Source of the DNA: Evansella clarkii
Lineage (GTDB): Bacteria > Bacillota > Bacilli > Bacillales > Salisediminibacteriaceae
Length of the DNA stretch: 64,000 nt
Direction of reading: 5' to 3'
Assembly (NCBI RefSeq): GCF_002019695.1
Contig: NZ_KV917376.1
Span: 2,192,386 to 2,256,385 of the forward strand
Part shown: positions 33,357 to 41,666 of the stretch, one piece after another
How the letters are laid out: every line of letters starts with the position of its first letter
How positions within the stretch are numbered: the stretch's first letter is position 1
Position numbers and translations under genes: made by a program
The notes under the pieces: model-generated
Told to the model about the DNA's origin: nothing
The model's input: only the letters and a program-made list of their open reading frames with translations
Databases searched by the model: none

Positions 33357-34760
33357 TTAACCTTTTTTGCCGAAATAAAGCAGGCCGAGAAGAAGCCAGC
33401 CAGTGGTTATGACAGAAGCGGCAATTAATGTGATAACTGGTCCGAAAGCAAGTATCAATGGTACAGAGGCGGCAGTCACTATGCCTCCGCCGACAATGAG
33501 ATCCAGCATTAACTGTTTGTAGCTGAACCCTTGTTTTGCAGGACTCTTATCTTCCGGGTCTGCTAATTTAATAAGCAGTAGTCCGGCAGCGCTCATTCCC
33601 ATTGCCTGCCCAAGGTCGCCGATGGCTCGTTCCAGCCAGTAGTCCGGCATCATTTTTGGTGCAAGGACAAGAAAGGCAAAGAGATTCCATCCGATGGCTG
33701 CCAGCGCCATCAGGATAAATGGCACCAGATAGTCCGCGATAACTGCAAGGGACAAAGTGGCAATTGCCGAAACGATTAAAATATCAAGAGCGAGCCCCTG
33801 GATCCTGTTTACCATGCCACGGTCAAGCATCTCGTGTTTGACCGCTTTGCTCATGAACACCTGGACAATGACCGCACCCACCATTGCCAGAGGGAATAAT
33901 GGGAGATGGGTAAAAAGCTCAATATTATCGATCCAGAATATCTCTTCAATGATAATAAGCCCTTCGAGAAGTAAAAATCCGATTAAAATAGCCAGGCCTA
34001 TATATCCGAGGTGGACTGTGAGTGTTTCAATAAATTCAGATTTCGTTGTCTGGTGGCCAGCTGGTTCTTCCTGCTGGTCTTCTTTAGCAATGAGTCCACG
34101 TTTCTGTTCTTGTGAAATGTCTTCAGGTTTTTTCAGAATTTCCGTCTTTCCTCTTCTGGCACCCCAGTTTATCAGTGCCATTCCAACTAAAACACATGAT
34201 AGTACCCCAACGGTGGCGAGTCCTATAGCAAGATCAGTTCCTTCCTCAAATCCCACACTTTCAAACGTTCCGGAAAGTCCCGCTGCTGTCCCGTGGCCGC
34301 CGACAAAACTAATTTCCAGGAGAGCTCCTGCAGCAGGGCTCATATTGAAAAAAGGAGTGAGAACGAGAAGCGCCAGCCCTATCCCCACAACGTAAAGGCC
34401 CCAGGAGATAAAGTGTGCAAAAGTGATTTGAGGACCGGAAATTTTCCAGATCTCCTTGATATTAGGGATTGACTGTCCAAGGAATAAGGAAGCAAAAATC
34501 ACACTGATCAGCAAATCAGGAAGCACTGACCATACTTCAAGCATTGCGGCTGGAAAAGCGCCGCCTTCATCAAATAAATTTACACCTAAAGCCCCTAGTA
34601 TTTCAGGTCCAAGCAAAAGGGCAATAATTCCTGCAATCATAGAGCTTGGAATAAAAAAATCCTGTAAAAAGGGAGTAAATATTCTGATCCACTTTCCTAT
34701 TAAAAGAAGAATCCCGATAATTATGAAACTAAATCCGACCAGGTCTGGCGACATTTCCAT
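33357..34760 (-). CDS. Sodium/glutamate symporter-like protein (GltS/ESS family)
   Basis: A 467-residue membrane protein with about 10-12 hydrophobic segments in two inverted halves. FVGGHGTAAGLSGTFESVGF is the conserved re-entrant loop of the GltS family, and the mirrored segment in the second half is AIGDLGQAMGMSAAGLLLI. A long charged cytoplasmic loop (about 210-245) separates the halves. The ATG at 34760 has GGGAGGG upstream. It probably imports glutamate or a related anion with Na+. It is not in an operon. Confidence 0.87.
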   Translation of the reverse strand: MEMSPDLVGFSFIIIGILLLIGKWIRIFTPFLQDFFIPSSMIAGIIALLLGPEILGALGVNLFDEGGAFPAAMLEVWSVLPDLLISVIFASLFLGQSIPNIKEIWKISGPQITFAHFISWGLYVVGIGLALLVLTPFFNMSPAAGALLEISFVGGHGTAAGLSGTFESVGFEEGTDLAIGLATVGVLSCVLVGMALINWGARRGKTEILKKPEDISQEQKRGLIAKEDQQEEPAGHQTTKSEFIETLTVHLGYIGLAILIGFLLLEGLIIIEEIFWIDNIELFTHLPLFPLAMVGAVIVQVFMSKAVKHEMLDRGMVNRIQGLALDILIVSAIATLSLAVIADYLVPFILMALAAIGWNLFAFLVLAPKMMPDYWLERAIGDLGQAMGMSAAGLLLIKLADPEDKSPAKQGFSYKQLMLDLIVGGGIVTAASVPLILAFGPVITLIAASVITTGWLLLGLLYFGKKG

Positions 34761-34953
34761 GTAAATCCCTCCCAAAATATGTAACATAGTAACTATTACA
34801 CAGGTTTGAGAGTTCGAAACATTTAATAGCTGGGAAATCTATGGTTCTGGGCGGTGTTTAGTCAGGAAGGGAAAGGGTACCTTTGCTGCGGGTTAGGTGG
34901 TGGGGAAAGCATAATGGGAAGATGGAAAAGGTAACCAACCCCATGTTAACAGC

Positions 34954-34990
34954 CAAAAAAAATGGCCCAGCCTGAAAGACAGGCTGAGCC
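34954..34990 (-). terminator. Terminator of the DegV gene
   Basis: On the minus strand GGCTCAGCCTG pairs with CAGGCTGGGCC (5-nt loop) followed by ATTTTTTTT. The rest of the 34761-35035 gap has no recognised feature beyond the promoter region of the symporter. Confidence 0.9.
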
Positions 34991-35035
34991 TCTATATAAA
35001 CTAAGGGGTAACCAGTTACAAGAAAACAAAGTTTA

Positions 35036-35896
35036 CTAACGCTTTTTATTATTCCAGATCATTGCAAGCGTTCCTTCTCCTGCATGGACAGCGATCGTGG
35101 AGCTGATCTCGCCGATTACAATATCCAGCTCGGGAATTTCAGCCAGTACTTTTTCTTTGAGTTCGTTTGCTTTATGCTCCAGGTTGCCATGCATAATCTG
35201 AACCTGGCTGATGATATTTTTTTCGTATGAATTTTTCAGAAGCCCGATCATTCTTTTTACTGCTTTTTTCTCAGAACGCACACGTTCAAACAGCTCAAAT
35301 TCACCTGTGGAAGTGTCGATACGGATAATTGGCTTAATCTGCAGCATACTTCCGAGTAAATACTGGGTGCCTGACATCCTGCCGCCTTTATAGAACTGCT
35401 CCAGGCTTCCGAGCAGAATATAGTTTTCGTTATTGGATGCTTCCTGTCTAAGCTCGTCCGCGATTTCTTTGTAATCAGTCCCTGCTTCCGCCATTTCCAT
35501 CCCTTTTTTAATTAAAGTTGTGATAGCATAGGACATACATTTGGAATCAACTACTTCTGCATCGAATTCAGCCATGTTTTTGCCGTTGACTGAGCTTTCA
35601 TATGTGCCGCTCAGCTTGCTGGAGATATGGACAGCAACAGCATGATCATATTCATTTTTTAGTTTTTCATAGAGTTCGGCGAATTTTCCTACAGAAGGCT
35701 GGGAAGTTTTTGGGACTACTTTTTGTTGACGGATCTTGTTATATAGTATATCTGTGGTAAGATCTACTCCGTCTTCAAACGTCTCATCTTCAAACATTAT
35801 ATTTAAAGGAAGTATATAAACATCCGGGTGTTCAGCCAATTCCTGAGTAATGTAGGCGGTGCTGTCTGTTACCCAGGCGATTTTCTTTTTTGCCAT
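35036..35896 (-). CDS. DegV family fatty-acid-binding protein
   Basis: A 286-residue DegV protein, the fatty-acid carrier (FakB-like) that presents exogenous fatty acids to the kinase FakA. WVTDSTAYITQELAE is the N-terminal family motif, TSQPSVGKFAELYEKL follows, and the ligand region includes IHISSKLSGTY-like AVHISSKLSGTYES. The ATG at 35896 lies 8 nt after GAGGAA; the ATG at 35908 abuts AAGGAG without spacing. The gene is alone and has its own terminator. FakB function is inferred from family membership. Confidence 0.88.
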   Translation of the reverse strand: MAKKKIAWVTDSTAYITQELAEHPDVYILPLNIMFEDETFEDGVDLTTDILYNKIRQQKVVPKTSQPSVGKFAELYEKLKNEYDHAVAVHISSKLSGTYESSVNGKNMAEFDAEVVDSKCMSYAITTLIKKGMEMAEAGTDYKEIADELRQEASNNENYILLGSLEQFYKGGRMSGTQYLLGSMLQIKPIIRIDTSTGEFELFERVRSEKKAVKRMIGLLKNSYEKNIISQVQIMHGNLEHKANELKEKVLAEIPELDIVIGEISSTIAVHAGEGTLAMIWNNKKR

Positions 35897-36154
35897 TAAG
35901 TTCCTCATCTCCTTAAAAAATAGTCGATAGTTTTATTATACAAGCTAATAGCATTATTACCAAGTGCTAATTTCAGGTACTAACTAAATTAAGTCGGAAA
36001 TCGGGAACGTTTACAAAAGTGATACGTACAGGAAAGAAGGGGTAATTAAATATTAACAAAAACTTTGAAAACGTGAAGTTAAACAGGAATAAAATTATGT
36101 GTTAAGCTGGCAGAATATATACTGTCTGTTATGGATTCAAGCTGGAGGGATTTA

Positions 36155-36454
36155 ATGAGCTGTATAAAAACACAAAGTTATGTAAAGGTAGAGCGCTTTG
36201 TCAACAGTATTGAACAGACGAACGTGGAAAAGGAAAAAACGATGGAATTATATGAGGACAAAATTGTGACAGCTCTGGATGAATTTAAGCTGAAAACAGT
36301 TTTCGATATTTCCTACAGAACGATAAAAGGAGAAGAAGGCTGGTTGTATCTCCATACGACAAAAGGAGTCTTCCCTTATATAGTAAAAACGGATCCTTAT
36401 CCGTTTATTGAAGCTTTTAGGGAAGTACAGAAAACAGCAGCAGAAGAAGAATGA
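36155..36454 (+). CDS. Uncharacterised small protein
   Basis: A 99-residue cytoplasmic protein that I do not recognise. It has no membrane segment. An N-terminal helical part (VKVERFVNSIEQTNVEKEKTMELYEDKI) leads to a beta-rich part (VFDISYRTIKGEEGWLYLHTTKGVFPYIV) that resembles PH-like folds used for membrane or protein binding, then a final helix. The ATG at 36155 has TGGAGGGA at proper spacing; the frame from 36131 has none. A strong convergent terminator follows immediately. Confidence 0.65.
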   Translation: MSCIKTQSYVKVERFVNSIEQTNVEKEKTMELYEDKIVTALDEFKLKTVFDISYRTIKGEEGWLYLHTTKGVFPYIVKTDPYPFIEAFREVQKTAAEEE

Positions 36455-36513
36455 GACACTAAAAGAGCCTTGCTATCCGTGGATAAAGCAAGACTCTTTT
36501 AGTGTCTTTATTT
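36454..36513. terminator. Bidirectional terminator between the small protein and M42 peptidase genes
   Basis: GACACTAAAAGAG pairs with CTCTTTTAGTGTC, extended by CTTGCT with AGCAAG, one of the longest stems in the window, followed by TTATTTTTT. It begins at the stop codon of the upstream gene and reaches the end of the convergent peptidase gene. Confidence 0.92.
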
Positions 36514-37590
36514 TTTCACAAATCTCATGTCGCCCCAGCTGCCGTTATCTTTTATTAAAGATACAAGCAGTGCCAGCCCCTGTGCGAAATCGTCAAGGTG
36601 AGCTGTTTCTACTGGAGAGTGGGAATAACGCCGGGCGAAAGTAATCGCTCCTGAAAGAATGCCGTTTCTTTCCAAATGCACTGCAGCTACGTCTGTTGTA
36701 GCACCTGTCATAACTGCAAGCTGGTATGGAACCCCTGTTTTTTCAGCATAGTTTATAAAAAGCTCCTTCATTTGCGGCGCCATGATATTTCCTCTTACTG
36801 AACCACCGGCGAGTGCCGGGATTACGGGGCCGCGGCCGATGCCAACTGGATAGCCGCTGCCAATGCTGTCAGGTGTGTCAGCACATGGAATCGTGTCGAG
36901 CACAACAGCGTAGTCAGGATTTATTCTATGAGCCGCCACTTTTGCACCTCTGAGGCCTACTTCTTCCTGTACCGCTACTACTCCGACTAATGTACCGGCA
37001 AAGTCCGCTGATTCAAGATTTTTGAAAAGTTCAAGCAGAAGAACACAGCAGCTTCGGTTATCGATTGCTTTTCCGCAAATAAGGTCTTCGTTTGTGAAAC
37101 GCTCCAGATCACTTATGTATGTTATCGGGTCACCTATCTTTATTCCTAATCCTTCCGCCTCTGCTTTGGAAGATACCCCCACGTCAACGTATAAATCATA
37201 GATGGAAGGCGTAGTTCTCCGCTCTTCCGGAGTCTGGAGGTGTCCTGCCTTTACCCCCATAACTCCAAACCTGCCGTTTACATTTACTTTCCGGCCGACC
37301 ATTAACGCTTCTATCATCCCGCCTGTCCGTTCAACCCGGATAAAGCCGTTGCTGTCAATATCCCGGACAACACAGCCGATCTCGTCAGAGTGGGCTGAAA
37401 CCATAACTGTTGGGCCGGGCTTGTGGCCTTCTTTAAATATGTAAATATTCCCCATATGGTCTGTCTCCACGTTGTCCGCGACAGGTTCAAACAGCTCAAT
37501 CAATCTTTCGACCACGGCCATTTCATTACCTGGCCCGCCTGGAATAGCGGCAAGCTCTTTAAGCTGGCTGAAGAAATTCTCTTTATTCAT
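36508..37590 (-). CDS. M42 family metallopeptidase
   Basis: A 360-residue cytoplasmic aminopeptidase of family M42 (glutamyl aminopeptidase/deblocking type, forms large tetrahedral complexes). The two-metal site is visible: VSAHSDEIG (histidine), KAIDNRSCC (aspartate), AVQEEVGLRGA (catalytic and ligand glutamates), VLDTIPCAD (aspartate) and RYSHSPVETAH (histidine). GGAGGGGATTAAG precedes the ATG. It trims peptides from the N-terminus. The gene is not in an operon. Confidence 0.93.
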   Translation of the reverse strand: MNKENFFSQLKELAAIPGGPGNEMAVVERLIELFEPVADNVETDHMGNIYIFKEGHKPGPTVMVSAHSDEIGCVVRDIDSNGFIRVERTGGMIEALMVGRKVNVNGRFGVMGVKAGHLQTPEERRTTPSIYDLYVDVGVSSKAEAEGLGIKIGDPITYISDLERFTNEDLICGKAIDNRSCCVLLLELFKNLESADFAGTLVGVVAVQEEVGLRGAKVAAHRINPDYAVVLDTIPCADTPDSIGSGYPVGIGRGPVIPALAGGSVRGNIMAPQMKELFINYAEKTGVPYQLAVMTGATTDVAAVHLERNGILSGAITFARRYSHSPVETAHLDDFAQGLALLVSLIKDNGSWGDMRFVKK

Positions 37591-37719
37591 GCTTAATCCC
37601 CTCCAATTTGTAATTTTTCAGAAAAGTATAGCTCTATTTTTTCACAAATAGGCTTCCTTCGCAAACCGAAATATTTTAAAATAAAGAATGTATGAATACA
37701 TAAACAGGGAGAGATTACT

Positions 37720-38706
37720 ATGGGCGTCTCGGCAATAAAGGTAGGAGTCATCGGATTAGGTGCGGTAGGAGAACGGCTGATAAAAATAATGCAGGAGCGG
37801 GACGATATTGTGCTCGCCGCTTTTTGCGATACATCGGAGGACCGCCTGGCGCATATGGCGGAAGCATATGAAGTTACTGAAACCTACACAGACTACGAGG
37901 AACTGCTCGTAAAGCCTGAAATTGATGCAGTTTACGTTGCAGTACCTCCTAAATATCATGAAAAAATCGTGTTGCGGGCAGTGGAGACTGGAAAGCATAT
38001 TTTATGTGAAAAACCACTGGCAAATTCTGTGACGGAAGCAAAACGTATGGCAGATGCGGTTAATAATTCAGAGCTCGTGCACGCTATGCATTTTCCTCTT
38101 AATTATCAGGGTGGAATTAACCGTTTCGAACAATTGGTCCAGGAAGGAGGATATGGGGAAATATGCCGTCTTAACCTGAAAATGCATTTTCCTCACTGGC
38201 CGCGCCTCTGGCAGCAAAATGACTGGGTAGGCAAGCGGGAACAAGGCGGTTTCGTTCTTGAAGTGGGTGTCCACTGGATTCAGCTCATGCAGCGGGTGTT
38301 TGGTGAAATTACTGAGGTGAAATCGAAACTGCAGTTTCCCGAAGATCCGGAAGCTTGCGAAACAGGAATTATCGCTGAGATGAAATTTGCAGATGGTGCT
38401 GAAGTGCTCATTGACGGTCTGAGCAATATTGCAGGAGAAGAGCAGCTGGAGTTTGGGGTCTACGGCACGGAAGGAACTTTAATGATCCGCAACTGGCGGG
38501 AGTTATCTGCCGGAAAAAATGGAGGAGCTTTAAAGCCTGTTAATGGCGAAGACACGGAAAATAAAGATTTGATTGGTGAATTTGTCAAAGCAGTACAAGG
38601 GGAACCGGCGCAGATATACGATTTTGCAGCTGGTTATAAAGCTCAAGTCGTGCTGGAGGCACTGAGGGACCCTGCACATGATGGCTGGCAAAAACTTGAA
38701 TACTAA
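37720..38706 (+). CDS. Gfo/Idh/MocA-family oxidoreductase
   Basis: A 328-residue NAD(P)-dependent oxidoreductase. The dinucleotide fold starts at VGVIGLGAVGERLI, the family's EKP motif is in ILCEKPLANSVTEAK, and the substrate domain has EVGVHWIQLMQRVFG with the catalytic-type histidine. Members act on sugars, inositols or related polyols. No neighbouring sugar genes indicate the substrate. GGGAGAG precedes the ATG. The gene is followed by the repeat array C. Confidence 0.9.
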   Translation: MGVSAIKVGVIGLGAVGERLIKIMQERDDIVLAAFCDTSEDRLAHMAEAYEVTETYTDYEELLVKPEIDAVYVAVPPKYHEKIVLRAVETGKHILCEKPLANSVTEAKRMADAVNNSELVHAMHFPLNYQGGINRFEQLVQEGGYGEICRLNLKMHFPHWPRLWQQNDWVGKREQGGFVLEVGVHWIQLMQRVFGEITEVKSKLQFPEDPEACETGIIAEMKFADGAEVLIDGLSNIAGEEQLEFGVYGTEGTLMIRNWRELSAGKNGGALKPVNGEDTENKDLIGEFVKAVQGEPAQIYDFAAGYKAQVVLEALRDPAHDGWQKLEY

Positions 38707-38827
38707 TTGCTGATTGAGCAGGGGCGGGCGCTTTTCCTTAATGGGGAAAGCGTCTTTTTTAAACAGATAGGTGGAAAGTATAACCTCCCACAGCAAATTG
38801 TCCGGATCCCGGGGTCCGCCGAATTAC

Positions 38828-39243
38828 TCAAGGGATGCAAGAAGCTCTTGCGGTACTTGAGAAGGGGAAAGGTTGCTGTTCAAGGGATGCAAGAAGCTCT
38901 TGCGGTACTTGAGGAGGGGAAAGGTTGCTGTTCAAGGGATGCAAGAGGCTCTTGCGGGAATTGAGAATGGGAAAGGTTACTGCTCAAGGGATGCAAGAAG
39001 CTCTTGCGGTACTTGAGAAGGGGAAAGGTTGCTGTTCAAGGGATGCAAGAGGCTCTTGCGGGAATTGAGAAGGGGAAAGGTTACTGCTCAAGGGATGCAA
39101 GAGGCTCTTGCGGGAATTGAGAATGGGAAAGGTTGCTGTTCAAGGGATGCAAGAAGCTCTTGCGGGAATTGAGAATGGGAAAGGTTGCTGTTCAAGGGAT
39201 GCAAGAAGCTCTTGCGGTACATGAGAAGGAGAGAGGCGCTGCT
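38828..39243. repeat. 52-bp hairpin tandem array C (8 units)
   Basis: TCAAGGG starts at 38828, 38880, 38932, 38984, 39036, 39088, 39140 and 39192: eight units exactly 52 bp apart. Each has the core GCAAGAAGCTCTTGC (or GCAAGAGGCTCTTGC) between TCAAG and CTTGA or similar arms, and a linker GGGAAAGGTTGCTG. Units differ in coordinated blocks (CGGTACTTGAGAAG versus CGGGAATTGAGAATG), as expected from unequal exchange. It lies between convergent genes. Confidence 0.95.
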
Positions 39244-39539
39244 AAACGTACGAATATGGTGGATTCAGGAATTGAATCGGTAAAACAACATTACAGGCGA
39301 ACGTGCAGAAGGCAGCAAGTGGCCACAACAGCCCCGATACAACCCCAAATATCCGCTCGCAGAGGAAGAGGTAGTTCCCCCTAGATCTGCGGTTACTTGG
39401 ATATAGAGTGCCGTTAGTGTCCAAAGCGCTTGCACTTTTCTGTATTACTTCGCATCTGGAGTGCCCGATTTCGCGGATAGAGTGGACAATATCGCAAATA
39501 GGATGCCCCATTGCGCAAATGAACAGATTGCCCAAATAT
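39244..39539. other. Intergenic stretch with degenerate 21-24 bp repeats
   Basis: After array C, from about 39395 to 39530, segments of the type TCGCGGATAGAGTGGACAA, TCGCAAATAGGATGCCCCA and GCGCAAATGAACAG recur every 21-24 bp with drift. No protein or terminator is convincing here. The stretch ends at the DUF421 gene. Confidence 0.5.
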
Positions 39540-40169
39540 TTAACTGCCGGAGTTTTCGTCCTTCCGCTGATCAACCATAAAATCTTGTCTGCTTTTACTC
39601 TCCTGACCAGAATTTCTGCCGTTTTCCCCGCTATACAAAGCCCGAGCTCTAGTGCCTGCCTCTGAGCCATCCCCCTGGAAATACCCGTCCATCAGCTTCT
39701 TGAATTCTCCTACCGTAAGAAATCTGTCGTCCTCGAAAAGTTCATAGCCAAGTCTTCCGTTAGCTTCAATCCATCCATGTTTCACTTTATGGAGGCCGAG
39801 GATCCCTTGCTGGCGGAGATACATTTCAAGTGTGTCTGTCGTAAGGCGTACTTTTCGCAGATTATCCTCGATAACCTGCCCTTCCTCGATTACTTTGAGC
39901 GGGGAGCCGATAATAAATTTTTCCATCGCTTTGAATTTCATCTGAAGTTTTTCAATCATAAAAAGAACAGATACAAATACGGCGACAGTAATGATTGTCT
40001 TTAAAACACTTGTTTCGATAATCGGCTGGACAATAATGGCACCGATTGAAATGAGCACTACGGTGGATGGGATGGTCAGCTGGGAGATAGATTTTCTCCC
40101 GGCGACTCTCAGCAGGATGAATCCGGATAAAACAAGGACGACAGATTCAAGGACAAAGCGTAACGGCAT
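39540..40169 (-). CDS. DUF421 membrane protein (YetF/YcaP-like)
   Basis: A 209-residue protein of the DUF421 family: three N-terminal hydrophobic segments (FVLESVVLVLSGFILLR, STVVLISIGAIIVQPII, TIITVAVFVSVLFMI) and a soluble C-terminal domain with LRKVRLTTDTLEMYLRQQGI. Related spore-formers carry several such proteins, some linked to spore membranes or germination. The last 35 residues are unusually charged. The ATG at 40169 has AAAGGAGG 7 nt upstream. It lies 43 nt after the CLC gene and is probably co-transcribed with it. Confidence 0.85.
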   Translation of the reverse strand: MPLRFVLESVVLVLSGFILLRVAGRKSISQLTIPSTVVLISIGAIIVQPIIETSVLKTIITVAVFVSVLFMIEKLQMKFKAMEKFIIGSPLKVIEEGQVIEDNLRKVRLTTDTLEMYLRQQGILGLHKVKHGWIEANGRLGYELFEDDRFLTVGEFKKLMDGYFQGDGSEAGTRARALYSGENGRNSGQESKSRQDFMVDQRKDENSGS

Positions 40170-40211
40170 TTTCATACCTCCTTTCAGGCTGAACTTCTGA
40201 TTGCTTAAAAA

Positions 40212-41495
40212 TCAGATTCGGTTCTGGCCGGGGGATTGCTCCCGTTCTTCCTTCGTAATCGTTTTTCCTTCCTGCACCGACCACAGCCTGCTTTTAGGTT
40301 CGTAAATTGTTTGTGCCGGCCAGACACCGTTCCGGCCGGAGAAAATATAGGTGATGACACAGACGAGTAAAATATATTCAATTCCTTTTCCATGGAACAT
40401 TTCAATACCGAGAAGTAATGCCGCCAGCGGGGTGTTGGCTCCTCCGCAGAATACTCCAATAAGCCCAAGTGCTGCTAAAAATGAGACTGGAAGCTGAAGC
40501 AGCTCTGCAAGTGTGTTCCCTAAGGTGGATCCCATAAAGAACAGAGGGATCGCTTCTCCTCCTACGAAACCAGACCCAAGTGTAACAGCCGTAAACAGCA
40601 TTTTTCCTAAGAATGCGAAGGGAGGCACACTGCCGTCGAAAGCTGCTTCAATCGTTTCGAGGCCACGTCCGAGGTAAATTCTTGAATCAATCAGATATAC
40701 AAGAATAATGATGGCTGTACCGCCGATAAACCCTCTCAGCATTGGATGTTTGAAGTGTTTTTCCGAAAACCGCTGCGTCCCATGCCGTAGTTTACTGTAC
40801 ATCACACTTACGAGACTGAAGAGCAGCGCTGCTGCAATGACCTTTCCGGCTGTTGGAAAAGTGAGCTCGGGGACATGCTTAATGATGAGTAGTTCATGTT
40901 CAACGCCCCATCCGGCTGTTGTAAAATGGCCGATAAAACTGGCAGTGAAACATGGAAGGAGAGCTTCATATTTGAGCTTACCAAGCGATGATACTTCCAT
41001 CCCAAAGACAGCTCCGGCAGCTGGAGCTCCAAAGGCTGCGCCAAACCCGCCGCTGATCCCGCTCATCAGGAGAATTCTCCTGTCAACAGGGCTTAACAGG
41101 AAAAGCCTGTTGAGTGCTTCCGCGATACTTCCTCCCATCTGAACAGCGGCCCCTTCTCTTCCGGTCGAGCCACCGAATAAAACAGTGATGAACGTGCCAA
41201 TGTATACGAGAAGCCCCATTCTCAGATGGATCTTTCCCTTCCCGTTTATATCGTCAAAAATCAAGTTGTTACCTTTAGCAGAATTTTTGCCCGCATATTT
41301 ATAAAGGGCTCCAATGAGCACACCGCCAGCGGGAAGAAGAAACAGAAGCCAGTCGTGTGCTTCTCTTGTTTCGCCGAGAAGATCGTTCGCAGTTATTAAT
41401 AACGCAGTGGTTGAGCCTGCTGCCACTCCTATTACTGCACCGCAAGCGACCCAGCGAAGGAGAAGGGGGACAAATACTGAATATTGATTTTTCAT
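40212..41495 (-). CDS. CLC-type anion channel/antiporter, possibly of the fluoride-exporting subclass
   Basis: A 427-residue CLC protein with about ten membrane helices. The gating-glutamate segment is GGSTGREGAAVQMGGSIAEAL, near residue 115. Where chloride-type CLCs have GSGIP, this protein has NSAKGNNLIFDDING, as in the CLC-F group of F-/H+ antiporters, which lack that serine. LGSGFVGGEAIPLFFMGSTLGN is another conserved segment. A fluoride-exporting role is therefore plausible but needs the tree. No fluoride riboswitch was found upstream. It is followed by a DUF421 gene. Confidence 0.82.
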   Translation of the reverse strand: MKNQYSVFVPLLLRWVACGAVIGVAAGSTTALLITANDLLGETREAHDWLLFLLPAGGVLIGALYKYAGKNSAKGNNLIFDDINGKGKIHLRMGLLVYIGTFITVLFGGSTGREGAAVQMGGSIAEALNRLFLLSPVDRRILLMSGISGGFGAAFGAPAAGAVFGMEVSSLGKLKYEALLPCFTASFIGHFTTAGWGVEHELLIIKHVPELTFPTAGKVIAAALLFSLVSVMYSKLRHGTQRFSEKHFKHPMLRGFIGGTAIIILVYLIDSRIYLGRGLETIEAAFDGSVPPFAFLGKMLFTAVTLGSGFVGGEAIPLFFMGSTLGNTLAELLQLPVSFLAALGLIGVFCGGANTPLAALLLGIEMFHGKGIEYILLVCVITYIFSGRNGVWPAQTIYEPKSRLWSVQEGKTITKEEREQSPGQNRI

Positions 41496-41666
41496 ACCGC
41501 TGGAAATCCCCCTGTCATCAAAAAATCAACATGACTTAGGTTTTCCTTATTTTCTCATTTTAACCAGAAGGAAAGAGCAGCCGGAGTTTAAAAAAGACTG
41601 AGGAGTTAAGGAGGGCATAAAAAAAGCACGTGAGCTCCCCCACGCGCATTGCCAGTACATATACCT

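Noticed and set aside
33757-34395. 212-codon plus-strand frame
   Set aside because: It is antisense to the GltS-like symporter and its Ser/Pro-rich sequence is typical of a shadow frame.
38828-39243. CRISPR array
   Set aside because: Units are 52 bp and nearly identical over their whole length, linker included. There are no unique spacers and no cas genes. The same holds for arrays B, D and E.
38707-39384. Open frames of 84-85 codons over array C
   Set aside because: They encode only the repeated unit (peptides such as GCKKLLRELR) and have no ribosome site or family; they are a by-product of the repeat.
41496-41600. Fluoride riboswitch before the CLC gene
   Set aside because: A TGATGACAGG stretch is present on the minus strand, but the conserved pseudoknot arms and the GCTGATGACTCC-type core are missing.
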